Assembly (NCBI GenBank): GCA_037783415.1
Contig: JAZGTN010000027.1
Coordinates: 5,914,001-5,978,000 of the forward strand
DNA length: 64,000 nt
Direction: 5' to 3'
From: Leptasterias polaris
Taxonomy: Eukaryota > Echinodermata > Asteroidea > Forcipulatida > Asteriidae
Shown here in pieces: positions 23,301 through 33,000 of the stretch; within the stretch, counting starts at the first letter, position 1; the number at the start of each line of letters is the position of its first letter. Position numbers and translations under genes: made by a program. Below the pieces are notes generated by a model. It saw only the letters and a list, made by a program, of their open reading frames with translations. It did no database searches and was not told the DNA's origin.

Positions 23301-24100
23301 TCTGGGGAAAAAAATACAGAGGCTTAAAGAAGCCACGTGCCTTATATCATTTTCTAATAGTCTGGATAATTTTTTTTTGTAACCTCTATCATTTTTGTTA
23401 TTAATATTAAAATTTAAACATCAGCTTTGTGATTCGATTATCACTGTTTATTTATATGCTTTATTATAAATGTTAAGAAACATAAAAAGACACAAAACTA
23501 AATAAAAATAAGATTTCAAAGCCAAGAATTATTTACATTTTTGTTTTATATATATTTTTTTTTAAGTTTTTGAAAAATACCATGGTTATTTTTAAAACTA
23601 AATAAAAAATATGTTGAATAAAATGAAGAAAACTGCTGGCTATAGAGTCATACACTAAGTCTCACAGAACACTTGTAGTCACTGCAGATGTTCCTTCCAC
23701 GTATGGCTTCACCCGGACACCATACTTTCTTGTTTGCATCGAAAACAGGTCAAACTCAAAACAAATGGGACGCTATTGAAGTCATCGAAGATCGGTGCGT
23801 GGTGTGAAAGTTTCAATGTCCATCACATTTTAATATATGTTTGCATATTTCTTATAAACAAAGGAAGGTAATTAGGACATCAGTTGATTATTATGGAATA
23901 TTTTTATTTTTTTTCAATTCAAAGAAAAAGGCATACTACATCGAAAACCGGACAGGGGAGGATATAAAATTAAAAGTAACATTGTGAACATTATAAACTT
24001 TTTTATCAAAGTTTGTAAAATGAAATAAATGTCCTACCCTGACAGATTTGCGGAGCTGTCTGCTGCTCTTAACGTTTGGACTACTTGGGGATTCTTGCAT
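14237..24100 (-). CDS. MEIOSIN-like bHLH plus HMG-box protein, complete, 8 coding exons
   Basis: Exons in transcript order: 24038-24100, 22273-22625, 21427-21511, 20187-20325, 16602-19936, 16048-16256, 15337-15426, 14237-14312; 4350 nt, 1449 aa. Residues about 80-105 are a basic cluster (KRRKRRMHRK, KKKRSK), a likely nuclear signal. Residues about 123-187 form a bHLH: HRVHERQRHQSLNDAI, loop PPGDVYRN, helix VLRKANDYIDFLQ. Residues 297-517 are ~18 copies of a VPHTDPGGYSKK-type repeat. Residues ~530-1325 are Ser/Thr-rich. Residues ~1376-1440 are an HMG box (INGYQLFTK, WPELQGRDI, LLSQVWKELP, ACEWNQWHRR). Combining an N-terminal bHLH with a C-terminal HMG box is known for vertebrate MEIOSIN, which acts with STRA8 to switch on meiotic genes. 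The protein is far longer than vertebrate MEIOSIN. Function here is inferred from architecture; another bHLH-HMG protein is possible. The exon model is firmer than the name. Confidence 0.8.
14313..15336. other. bHLH-HMG intron 7
   Basis: Non-coding. It includes a repeat beginning TAAAGGGGCAGTGCACTTAAAG near 14790 and plain AT-rich sequence. No further exon seen. Confidence 0.5.
15337..15426 (-). CDS. bHLH-HMG gene, exon 7 (core of HMG box)
   Basis: Acceptor TTTACTCATAG, donor TACAG|GTAAGG. Reads DKWPELQGRDITKLLSQVW, then KELPGDSKKHY: helix 2 with the buried Trp typical of HMG boxes. Confidence 0.9.
15427..16047. other. bHLH-HMG intron 6
   Basis: No gene. A single copy of the ACTTTGGAGCACCAGGTGGC motif (15652-15700) relates it to the inverted repeat at 3312-3445. 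An 83-codon open frame reaching into the neighbouring exon is a shadow of the HMG exon. Confidence 0.5.
16048..16256 (-). CDS. bHLH-HMG gene, exon 6 (start of HMG box)
   Basis: Acceptor TTTTTCTTGTAG, donor GGGA|GTAAGT, phase 2. It ends with RRSWINGYQLFTKVNHPKFR, the first helix of the HMG box, preceded by a Ser/Pro-rich linker. Confidence 0.88.
16602..19936 (-). CDS. bHLH-HMG gene, exon 5 (giant repeat-rich exon)
   Basis: 3335 nt in one open frame, acceptor GAATTTGATTTAG and donor CTGCAG|GTTGGT. It begins with a Lys/Pro-rich segment, runs through the VPHTDPG repeats, an acidic patch (DVFESDQEELVVDEE), a serine/threonine-rich region and a second family of long degenerate repeats. No known domain is recognisable; most is probably disordered. 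A 1.1-thousand-codon frame with biased codons is strong evidence of coding. Confidence 0.95.
16876..18095 (-). repeat. Degenerate long repeats in exon 5, about 12 units
   Basis: Protein motifs such as LHYSTVYPVAPVHQS, NQYSTVMPTALVNQS, LHYSIILPTSIVTPS, LRYTTVLPNTQIYYT and HRHSNILPNTISHHT recur every 25-60 residues, with consensus Y-S/T-T-V-x-P-x-x-x-V. Visible only at protein level, so the array is old. Confidence 0.75.
19027..19692 (-). repeat. Coding minisatellite, ~36-bp unit, about 18 copies
   Basis: Each unit encodes 11-13 residues around VPHTDPGGYSKK. Two five-unit blocks are near copies of each other (VPHTDP-VSSVDVP-TNPGSYSKKIPNNDPG), showing a higher-order duplication. All length differences are multiples of three, so the frame has been kept. 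Confidence 0.93.
20187..20325 (-). CDS. bHLH-HMG gene, exon 4 (helix 2)
   Basis: Acceptor TTAAACACAG, donor TTTG|GTAAGC. FNVLRKANDYIDFLQYKI forms helix 2, with an acidic/basic tail after it and no leucine zipper. Confidence 0.9.
20326..21426. other. bHLH-HMG intron 3
   Basis: No exon recognised. Overlapping open frames on the plus strand at 20921-21388 show no family similarity and no splice logic. Confidence 0.5.
21427..21511 (-). CDS. bHLH-HMG gene, exon 3 (helix 1 and loop)
   Basis: 85 nt. Continues the domain as R-QRHQSLNDAIQELVKVLPPG and DVYRNVTK. Acceptor GCGGAGTAG, donor AAG|GTACGA, phase 0. Splitting a bHLH between basic region, helix 1 and helix 2 is common. Confidence 0.9.
21617..22000. 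repeat. Dispersed repeat, family B (ACTGGACCGCAGGCC type)
   Basis: Begins ACACTGGACTGCTGGCCCGAGG and ends near ACAAGCCCTGTCATCTTGTG. Diverged copies lie at about 33815-34030 (inverted fragment), 40660-41015 and 60270-60590. The shared interior includes GACTTTGAGTCCGATAAATATC and TTCTCATTTTGATT. Confidence 0.8.
22273..22625 (-). CDS. bHLH-HMG gene, exon 2 (basic region)
   Basis: Acceptor CACTTACAG, donor GAGAG|GTGAGA, phase 2. Encodes the basic nuclear-signal cluster, an acidic stretch (TEDEEQKSDEREE) and the start of the bHLH (SEERRALHRVHE). No in-frame start codon exists in it, so an upstream exon is required. Confidence 0.88.
22626..24037. other. bHLH-HMG intron 1
   Basis: No exon accepted. 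It holds an open 107-codon minus frame (22948-23271) without similarity to anything I know, and a 36-codon open run at about 23670-23790 that is discussed among the rejected items. From 23340 it is very AT-rich. Confidence 0.5.
24038..24100 (-). CDS. bHLH-HMG gene, exon 1 (start codon)
   Basis: ATG in the context AACAATGC opens 21 codons (MQESPSSPNVKSSRQLRKSV, then R) to a donor AGG|GTAGGA at phase 0, which fits the phase-0 acceptor of the next exon. This is the best candidate start, but the exon is short and rests on phase and composition alone. Confidence 0.65.
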
Positions 24101-24308
24101 TGTTCCAATCATTTACAGTGAAGCCTCGTTTCTGTAAAAACTGTAATAAACAAGACGAACAGACCATGAATGGCATAGATGATAGAAACATACAGTGTAC
24201 AGCATCAGCATGCAGTAAACGGTTCGTTTTCCATCCATGTGACCTGTGTATGTTTAACCGTGAATTCAAGATTTAGTCACAATTTTGGAAAATTCTCCAT
24301 GGTTTGAG

Positions 24309-24354
24309 AGGTCATTTCAAACAATCCCTCCTCCATGTTTTGACTCAAAGGTCA
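24309..24354. promoter_or_regulatory. Possible nuclear-receptor half-sites upstream of the bHLH-HMG gene
   Basis: AGGTCA at 24309-24314 and GACTCA-A-AGGTCA (imperfect DR1) at 24342-24354, about 210-255 bp before the start codon. Half-sites this short occur often by chance. Confidence 0.2.
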
Positions 24355-24563
24355 ACAATCTGTTTCAAACTTTCCGCAACTTTTTCATTCATTCTTTCAT
24401 CTCGTGTCACTCATGTCATGTCAAGGTCTGAAGCCGGCCACACAGTACACGTCACACACACGAGCTGAGCGAGGGGGACGATCGAGAGGAACGTCAACTT
24501 GCTCCATTTTCACAAACAACCATGCGATATCAATATTAATGAGGTAAGTTTTTGATTCGTTCC

Positions 24564-24602
24564 TTGTGGGTGGAGCTACGTTTAAAGTAGCTCCACCCAC
24601 AA
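24564..24602. repeat. Perfect hairpin, 16-bp arms
   Basis: TTGTGGGTGGAGCTAC, a 7-base loop (GTTTAAA) and the exact reverse complement. The arms have no mismatch. Confidence 0.95.
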
Positions 24603-25439
24603 TGAGTTACGCAAGATCGGGAGTCCTCTGAGCTCATCTCAACAATAGTTTGATTATGGTTTGTTTGATGTTGTGACAGCTTGCCAGGCTAGTGTGGCGT
24701 TTGTAGACTTTACTTTATTTTTTTTTCAATTTTAATTACATTTCTTTCAAAAATGTCATAAACATGTACAAGGTAACTATGAACAGAAAAGTTTACTCAA
24801 TCATGAACACACAAATAATAGAATAAATTTGTTTATGGAGGCCGATTTGAAAAATGAAAGCTTAAGTTGTAGTAATCAGGTACAGAGACTAAGAACAGGA
24901 CAAACGGAGGATTTTTTTTGAGTGAACAAAACAAATTCGGGGCTTTTATTGTTTTTTATAAGGGACGATATGATGGTGCAATTTTAAATATTTTTTTAAC
25001 TCATCCCATTCTGGCCCCAGATTTGTTGTATTTTATTCATCCTTTGGTTTATGTATTGTCTCAGTACAATTTTATAATGTTATAATCAATGTTTGTAATT
25101 GCTGTGTACCATTGAAGTGTTTTACTGAGAGGTTTGTTTCTCCATGATAAACAATATTTAAAAAAATAAAAATACAAATAACCGTCTTTTACCAGAACGA
25201 GATGAAAAATTAATAATTATTATTGACTATTGGAGATGTTCAACCCTCTTTGTTTGTGAATTACCAAACGGTTCATCAATCACTCAGGACTCCCTCTCAA
25301 AGATATACGGGATAAATTGTATGCATTTTCAGAAAGATCGTAGAAATACAAGAACAAAAGGACTGCTAAATAACAAACAAATTTATCGGCATACTTTGAG
25401 CGGCAATACAATAATTAATAATCAGTAGTTATTAACCAG

Positions 25440-25740
25440 GAATTATTGGTGTGTGTGTGTGGGGGGGGGGGGTGAATTCTGTGGGGGCGAAAATGAAATC
25501 TAAAATAATACATCGGTGCTTCGGCGCCCGTCTCCGAGCTCACTCTGCGACGCGGCGCGCGGGGGGAGTGGTGAAAAATTTTAGAAAATGAAGGCCCGAA
25601 TCAAGCAATTTTTTATGTTTTTTGCGTTTATTTTTTCATTTTTTGTTGTTGACTTTTTCTTTTTATTTCAGATTGGGTTTTTTTTGGGGGGGGGGGGGGG
25701 TGGGTGCATCTGCAAATCACCCCCCCCCACCCCCATTTAC
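25440..25740. repeat. Low-complexity G/C homopolymers and GC-rich patch
   Basis: A (GT)n run leads into poly-G at about 25461-25472, then GACGCGGCGCGCGGGGGGAG, then poly-G at 25685-25700 and poly-C at about 25721-25735. Such tracts are prone to length error. Confidence 0.85.
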
Positions 25741-26724
25741 GGGCCTACCAACACATATATATGCACATAATACTCACTTTTGCATCGTTTCTTCAACCGG
25801 TACTTGAGTTATTGTAGTGACTATTGTAGTGTTGCACCGTAATTAATTAATAAGAAAAGATACTTACTCATAGGCCTACTAGGGGACCGTGAGACCAGGA
25901 AGAAACAAATGTTCCTCCATGATGTGACAAAACTCCCCTATAGTATGCACTATGATTCGCACTAGACAAGATGTACGTATCGTGAAAATGGGGACGGCCG
26001 GTTGTGTTTTGAGATCAAACTCCGTGATTATAATTATCTTGATGCCGATTGGCGATGTTCAGTTACCCATCTGAGATTCTGAGATTCTTCCTGGAAGTGT
26101 TTGGTGTCCGTTTCCACTAGCCTGCTCCTAGTCGTCAACGTCTAGACAAAAACATTGAGTTATTGATTCTTTAAGAAAAGCTGTCTACTCTATAAAAGAT
26201 CTACTTATTGAAAAAAATCATTATAAGCAGGTAAGGGACCTACGTTTTTTCAGTTGGCGAGTTATTCAACAACCGCGTTTTATTTTGAACACCTCACACG
26301 TCGTAGCCAAGTAACGTTTACATCTCATGCATTATTCATTATTATTACACGGACGTAAGTGAATTTAGACCTATCATTAGCATTTTCCCAGGGTTGGACT
26401 AGTAGATCGTGTACTTACTTCTGCTAGCCCTGTACTATGAATTGTTGGGGTCGAGGATAACTTTCACGTTACTCCTCAACGGGCGTGCTGATTGTCGACC
26501 CCGCCCAAGTGTGCAAAATTCATGGGAGGTCAGGTGACTCTTACTCGCTCGGCAAGCTAGCTACAGCAAAATAAAATGTACATGTACACACCATACACAT
26601 ACGTAACACATGCATATTTAGTACACACCAGTCAAGCACTCATGCATAGTGCTCTACGGCCGGCCCCCTGCTGATATCTGTATCCAACACAAACCACTCA
26701 TCACACACTGAGCAGTCAGTGAGA

Positions 26725-26731
26725 TATAAAT
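26725..26731 (+). promoter_or_regulatory. TATA-like box for SPTLC2
   Basis: TATAAAT lies 78-84 bp upstream of the first ATG of the gene, a reasonable distance for a short leader. No transcript data support it. Confidence 0.35.
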
Positions 26732-26808
26732 TTGTAAAAGTATTGAAAAGAACGAACCAGTGAAATTAGTAAAACATACAGTTAAAAGTAGTTTTTCAAC
26801 AAATCCAG

Positions 26809-27057
26809 ATGAGAACTGTGAATGTAAACATGGCTCTACGCACCCGGGCTGGGAAGAATGGCACGGTGATTCTGCAACTGCCCAGGAGAGACGAGACCAA
26901 GGCGAAGCTGGGTCTGTGTGCGGGGAAGAATGGGGTTGTGAACGGCAGGGTGGGAGTGGTTCTGAACGGATCGGCCAACGGTCATTGCTCGCCGGTTAGC
27001 AATGGTCATGTTGTGGGACACCATTCTGAAGAGAAACCAGACACTTCTGCTCATGAG
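26809..27057 (+). CDS. SPTLC2: SPTLC2 exon 1
   Basis: 83 codons ending CAT GAG|GTACGA. The first ATG (preceded by CCAG) has a weak context, and that CCAG could even be an acceptor; the ATG at 26830 (AACATGG) is stronger. Much richer in G and C than its neighbourhood. Contains [19 protein letters not shown]. Confidence 0.85.
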
Positions 27058-30000
27058 GTACGATTGATACATACTTGGGAATGTATAGACAGATAGATGT
27101 GTGCCTGTTGACTAATATTAACAATACACACATCATTTATTGATAATATTGTTTACTTTCAAACAATTCTTGCATTGATCTTAATTTGAATTGGTTATAA
27201 TTAAAATTATTATTTTCAAACAAACATTACCTTAAATCATGTGTAAATAAAAATATACTAAATCTATGTTTATTGTTACCAATGTGTGCTCTTTATTGAC
27301 GGGTAATTTAATTAACCACGGAACATCATACAAATTTCATGTTCCATTATTGTATCTACAAGCCTTGGGGGGGATGAGGAATTAATTAGACAAGTTAATT
27401 TTACGTAAATTGCAAAGATCACCATATGGTCTGGCCAGCCTTCTTTGATGATTGATGCCAAATTAGCAATATTATTTCCGAGTTATGCAGTATAACTGGA
27501 GAGCTATACTCAGGTTTTCAAAATTTTGACATCTGTGGTCATAATTAGCTAGACAAATTGTTAATTAGCTTGTGCGAATTAAACAAATTGCCACTTTCAA
27601 AGATTGTGCCCGACAAGGATTCTGGCTTTGTCTGTGTCCAATTTTTTTTTTCTCCCTGGTCTGTACTTCATAATCATTCATAGATCAGTACGGAAACTAC
27701 AGAAAGAGTTAGAGTTTTAAAATTACTTACAAGAATGTGTGAAGTACTTCACACACATTCTTAGTGAGTATACTGGCCGTGTCCTGGAAATTTTGCTGCA
27801 TGGTCTGTACTTCATAGATCAATCAGTATGGAAGCAACAGAATGATTTAGAGTTTTAAAATGACTTACAAATACAAGACTGTCAGTGAGGATACTGGCTG
27901 TGTCCAGGAACTTTTGCTGCATGGTCTGTACTTCATAGACCAATTAGGGAAGCAACAGAATGATTTAGAGTTTTAAAATGACTTGCAAATTATACAAGAC
28001 TGTCAGTGACTGTGAGGATACTGGCTTTGTCCAGGAACTTTTGCTGCATGTTCTGTACTTCATAGATCAATCAGTATGGAAGCAACAAAATGATTCACAA
28101 ATACAAGACTGTGTAAAGTAGTGAGGATACTGGCTGTGTCCAGGAACTTTTGCTGCATGGTCTGCATGGTCTGAAGCTACAGAATGAATTAGATTTAGAG
28201 TTTTAAAATGACTTGTTGGTATGTCTTTGTGTTTATTCAGCCTTGGGAGGTTGAGCAAAATAGTGAAAGGGATTTTGTTTTTGGAGATTCCATGCTTCTC
28301 ATGAAGGAGCGCTTACCTGTGATTCCTTTTAATGTATCAAGCAAGTTTTTATGGCCATTTAAGGTTTTTAATGGCCTTACAATCACAGTGTGGTAACCAA
28401 AATACATTTTACAAGAACTGTACTCAACTCGTACACAGTCATAATGCTGTACATTGCAAGTTGTTCAAACGAGATTTGAGATTTTAGATGAATGGTTTTA
28501 GATCAGAAAATCTACAAGTATATCCTGCGAAGATTAAATGTCACCCTTTGATATAGACATTTCATTATCCACTTTTTCTTGTAAATTAACTTGAACTACT
28601 ATTTAATAAAACTATACAATGTATTTTTGTTTTTGTGCAATACATTAATCTTCTGTGTGAATTTTCAAAAATAGCATTTGGGACGTTATTAAACAAAAAT
28701 CAACCCATTTGCAGTTAAATGGCCGGACATCCTGTGGGCGTGCATTCACTGCTTTAAAATAAATTATTTCCCCGTTTTGTTATTAATTTTCATTTCATCT
28801 GATTGATTGGTCACAACAAGTTTCCATCAATCAAAGATGACCTACATTTATATCAAATAATAAAAATACTCTTTTTGACATACTACATGTATGATGTAGG
28901 CATAAGTGTTCAGAAATGGGATTCATAAATTAGTTGTGATTGGGGTTTTTTGAGTTTTTGTTTTTATTAAATGGCATTTTGGGTACCATGTTTGGGATAC
29001 GAAGTGGATTTTTTTTTCATAGTGACTGATAGATGCTGTTATATTGATTGCTTACCAATGTACATTAAAGCTATTGTAATTTAAGTGAACTTCCCCCCGG
29101 ATGAGGAAGTTCAGAAGTTTGGGTGAAAACTTTCATAATGTGAAACTTTTACATTTTTTTCAAAGGAGTAACTTATTCGTACACCTCCCCTCTGTGCGTT
29201 TAGCTGCAAACTGTTGTTCTGATTACAAATTCATTGGCCGATGTGTGATACTCCTGTAGGCTGTAGTCAGTTCGTTGTCTACTGTTGTTCAGATGTACAT
29301 CGACATCCCTCCATAGTGTCGGACAAATTGCTTTAAAATACAAGTAATCCCAAAGGTGTAGTTATGTAGTGCTGCAAAGCCTGTGAAAGACACCTGTGAT
29401 AGTGGTGGTACATGTCGATTGCTTGAGGGTTCGCTGATGATTATTTTATTACACAATCCCAAGGGAATGTTACCATGGTAATTTAAGATCATTCAATTTT
29501 GATGAATAATAAATATATTCATTTTTACTCATTACAATACATTGAATTTAGTCATACAAAAATAAACAACAAAACATGAACCCTGACATTTCTTAGGTAT
29601 CTTCTTCAGGGACTAGGAAGGAACAAACAAAATATTTCAGTGCACTTTTGGTTTTTCCAATGTCAGTCATGCGATTATAGGCACATTGCCGATTGCTGCA
29701 TGATAGCACAGGTAAGTGGACACTTACGACCTGCACTGTGGCTCAAACCAACTAAAAGCATTCCCTCAGATACTCCATTTGAACTGATCATATTCAAAGA
29801 CCATAGGTTTTTGGTTCTCACAACTATGATGCCCCCCCCCCCCCCATTATTCCCTCCTGTCCATGATGTGTTCATCTACACTAGTGTTTTAACTATCACC
29901 GAAAAAGGGGGTTCATAAATAAATAAATCACTTTCATGATGTGCCACAAAAGTTCTCTCCGCATTTCGTTTGTTAAGGATGATGTTAAAATATTTTGGGA

Positions 30001-33000
30001 GAAAGTGGGCAGGGGCAAAACACTTCCATTTCATGGAGGCCGGTGGTCAAAATCCCCCTTTTTCCACCTGGTTCCATTGCCCTGGATTTTATGTCATACA
30101 TGTGTAGATTAGTTTATTGGATACAAAACAAAAACTTAACTATAGTGACCGACAGAAATTTGCACTTAATTTACATCTGTAGTGCACTATCAATGTGAAT
30201 AATAAGTCACCCATTGATCAGTATCTGGATACATAACATACTGTATAATAATCCGCAGTGTATTTAACCAAAAGCCCAGAACATGTAGATTTCCAATTAA
30301 AAAACACATAATGTTTACATGTATGTACACTGTACAACCTTTGTAAAGGTTTTGGCCTGGAAATTTAAACTTGAGAACATTACTTTGTTGGCACTTGGTT
30401 TAAGTGTGTATGATCAAGTTTGTCAATTGACCCTCCTTATTATCATTTATTAGTCAAGAAGATGTGCACACATCTTATCAATCGACCAATGCGGTGGCTT
30501 AAATTTGCTGGCCAGATTCACAATTAGGTGAATACTAGGGTATGGAACTTATGTTAAATCAGCGGCGGATACAGGGGAGGGCGTGGGGGCGCACACCCCC
30601 CCCCCCCCCCCCCCTTTTGCTTGAGAAAAAAAAAAAAAAAAAAAAAAAAAGAGACACCATCAAGGAGAAAAGTGAGGGAGAGACAAAATTAATGACTATG
30701 GCCCTACCTAGTATTTTATTTCAAAAAGCTACTAAAAATCCGTACCTCGTACACTTTGTTTCATTTGTGGACCACTATTATTTCACTATCAGACATTGTC
30801 TCACGTGAATCTTGTGTACTGTGTGGAAAGCGTGTTTTTCTCACACACTGAACATGCCTGGCGCGGGGATCCGGGGGCGTGAAGATCATTCACCCACATC
30901 GTGAGTCGACCATGCATGCCACCTGTGTGTGTGTACATTGTGCAAAGAAGTTTCTGGATGGAAAGTCAGCACTCGCGCGGGCTAAATACAATGTGACTTT
31001 TACAATACGAACTTCCGGAAACTAGTGAAGACATAACCCCATGAATAGGGATAATCTACTTCGTATCCTTGGCCCAGTGCATCCTTTTTTCTGTGGCCGA
31101 TTTATTTTTTAATCCGGGTTATGAAACGTACCGATCGAATGCTACTGTACTTGTAGAAGGCCCTAATGCTGAATTTTTTTTTTTTAAACATCACAGATCT
31201 TTTGGGAAAATTGTTTGCTTTTCGAGTCGCGAGTGTGATTTTTTCCCCACTTATTAACTTGCGGGAAAACCATTGTCAGGTTCCCTTAACAATCCACAAC
31301 AGTTAGACGATCAACTGCTGATATTTAATGGGGACCAGACTGATTTAGTCAGCGCGCCGAGCGCAATCAAGGTTTTGTGAAATACGTGTAATGCTGTGCG
31401 CATCTCACGCCCGTCTGGGAAAGATATAGACCTTTCTTTTGTTGATAAACAAAGTGCGCCGGTTGGCATGGACGGCCGAATGTTGCCAAAACATTCATTC
31501 GTGTTAAAAAATGTTGTGACCAAATTCAACATTTTCTGTAAAGATTCATGAACGGAAATACCTTCCATGATTGGTTGATTTGTTTCCAACAAATTCAACA
31601 CTATTTTTGAATATTTTGTGTAAACACTGCTACAAACTGTGATGTGGCAATCTGTTTTTGATTTGCAGTTATGGCTTTCCATAGTTTTTCAACCTGGGTT
31701 GGCAAAAACTCGGGCTGTGACGTTGCAAAAGAAAGGTCTATAATATGCTCAGCGCGTTATGTAAATCAGTCTGGTCCCCATAGATAGTTTAAATGTTGTG
31801 AAATTGTTAAGGGAACCCAACTAGGTTCTCGCGCAAGTTGTTAATACGCGTTATCAAAAAATTCACTCTCGCGACAAGAAAGGCAATCAATTTTCCCCCA
31901 AAATCTGTGATGTTTTAAAAAAAAAGTTTAGCATTTGGGCTTTCTACAAGTAGGCCTACAGTAGCATTCGATCGGTAAGTTTCATAACCCGGATTAAAAA
32001 CTACATCGGGCACAAAATAGGATTGCAATGGTGCTTAGGCCCAATTGGCAAGGATACGAACGAAGTGGATTGGCCCTACTCATGGGGCTAGTGAAGACAT
32101 AGCATCGTATAATCATGGTGTCTCACTCTGTTTAGAAAATCACAGATTTCTTTCGTATTCAAGAAAGAGTGTAAATATCCGTTGTGTTTCTTTCAAACTA
32201 GTCATTATCAATTGTGCAGATAGTACAACGATGTAGGGCTGGGGGAGGGGGCTAGGCCTCTAGTAGTAGGCCTACCCTCACCTTGTCGTACATTAATGTT
32301 ATTGTTGCTCGATCGCGCTGTCACTGAAGACAAGCACAGCTTGTTATTTTGTGTCACATTCTAATCCTCAAGTATGTGAAAACTAAATGACAAAGAGACC
32401 CTATTTGGTTATTAAAAATTGCACTATCGTTTAACTCGCCAACAGTTTTCCCCCCTGAATAAGTATAAGTTGTACTTGTAGCCTGCATTTTGATTTTATA
32501 ACTCAGGATGGCCGATTCAAATCGATGACTCCCAACTCGAAAATAATGTTTTAATAATGATCTTGCAAAAACAAAATTGGTTTAAGTGGTCGGATATTGC
32601 ATGAGATCGTACCACAGAGCATCTAAAATCCTGTTTCGTAGCATTGCGGGCCCCGGAACCGGCCCATGCCGTTAGGAGTTCGCACTCGTAGGCGCCACAA
32701 ATTGCATTCACCATTTGCTGCTTGGTAAATTTTCACGCCCCCCCTGTTTGGAAAATCCTGGATCCGCCCCTGTAAATAGCACTTGATCAGCAAAAATATT
32801 GCACATATCGTACACGAAACTCCTTCTGGAAAACCAGAGGAAAAGTTTATTAGAAAAGAAAAAATATATATTTCCTGTGTTTTCCATTTATAACAGTGGT
32901 CAGCAGGTTGTTGAAACACCAGAGGACCAGTCAGAAATCTCTCCTAGTGGTCTGGAATCCTGGATGGCTAGTTTTGGTTGACAATTGACAAGCTTCCCTT

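Larger units (their letters stand above)
24101..26808. other. Shared upstream region of two divergent genes
   Basis: 2.7 kb between the first codons of the bHLH-HMG gene and the serine palmitoyltransferase gene. It contains AGGTCA half-sites, a perfect hairpin, a GC-rich patch at about 25500-25570 followed by poly-G and poly-C runs, and a TATA-like box near the right end. No coding exon is convincing. Confidence 0.6.

Noticed and set aside
23670..23790. Open run RPICFEFDLFSMQTRKYG... ending in TGA on the minus strand, after an acceptor-like TTCAATAG
   Set aside because: It looks protein-like and could be the last exon of something, but it lies in intron 1 of the bHLH-HMG gene, does not fit the phase of the flanking exons, and I recognise no family.
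31311..31682. 123-codon minus frame
   Set aside because: It spans the loop of a foldback element and the nested MITE; no transposase motifs.
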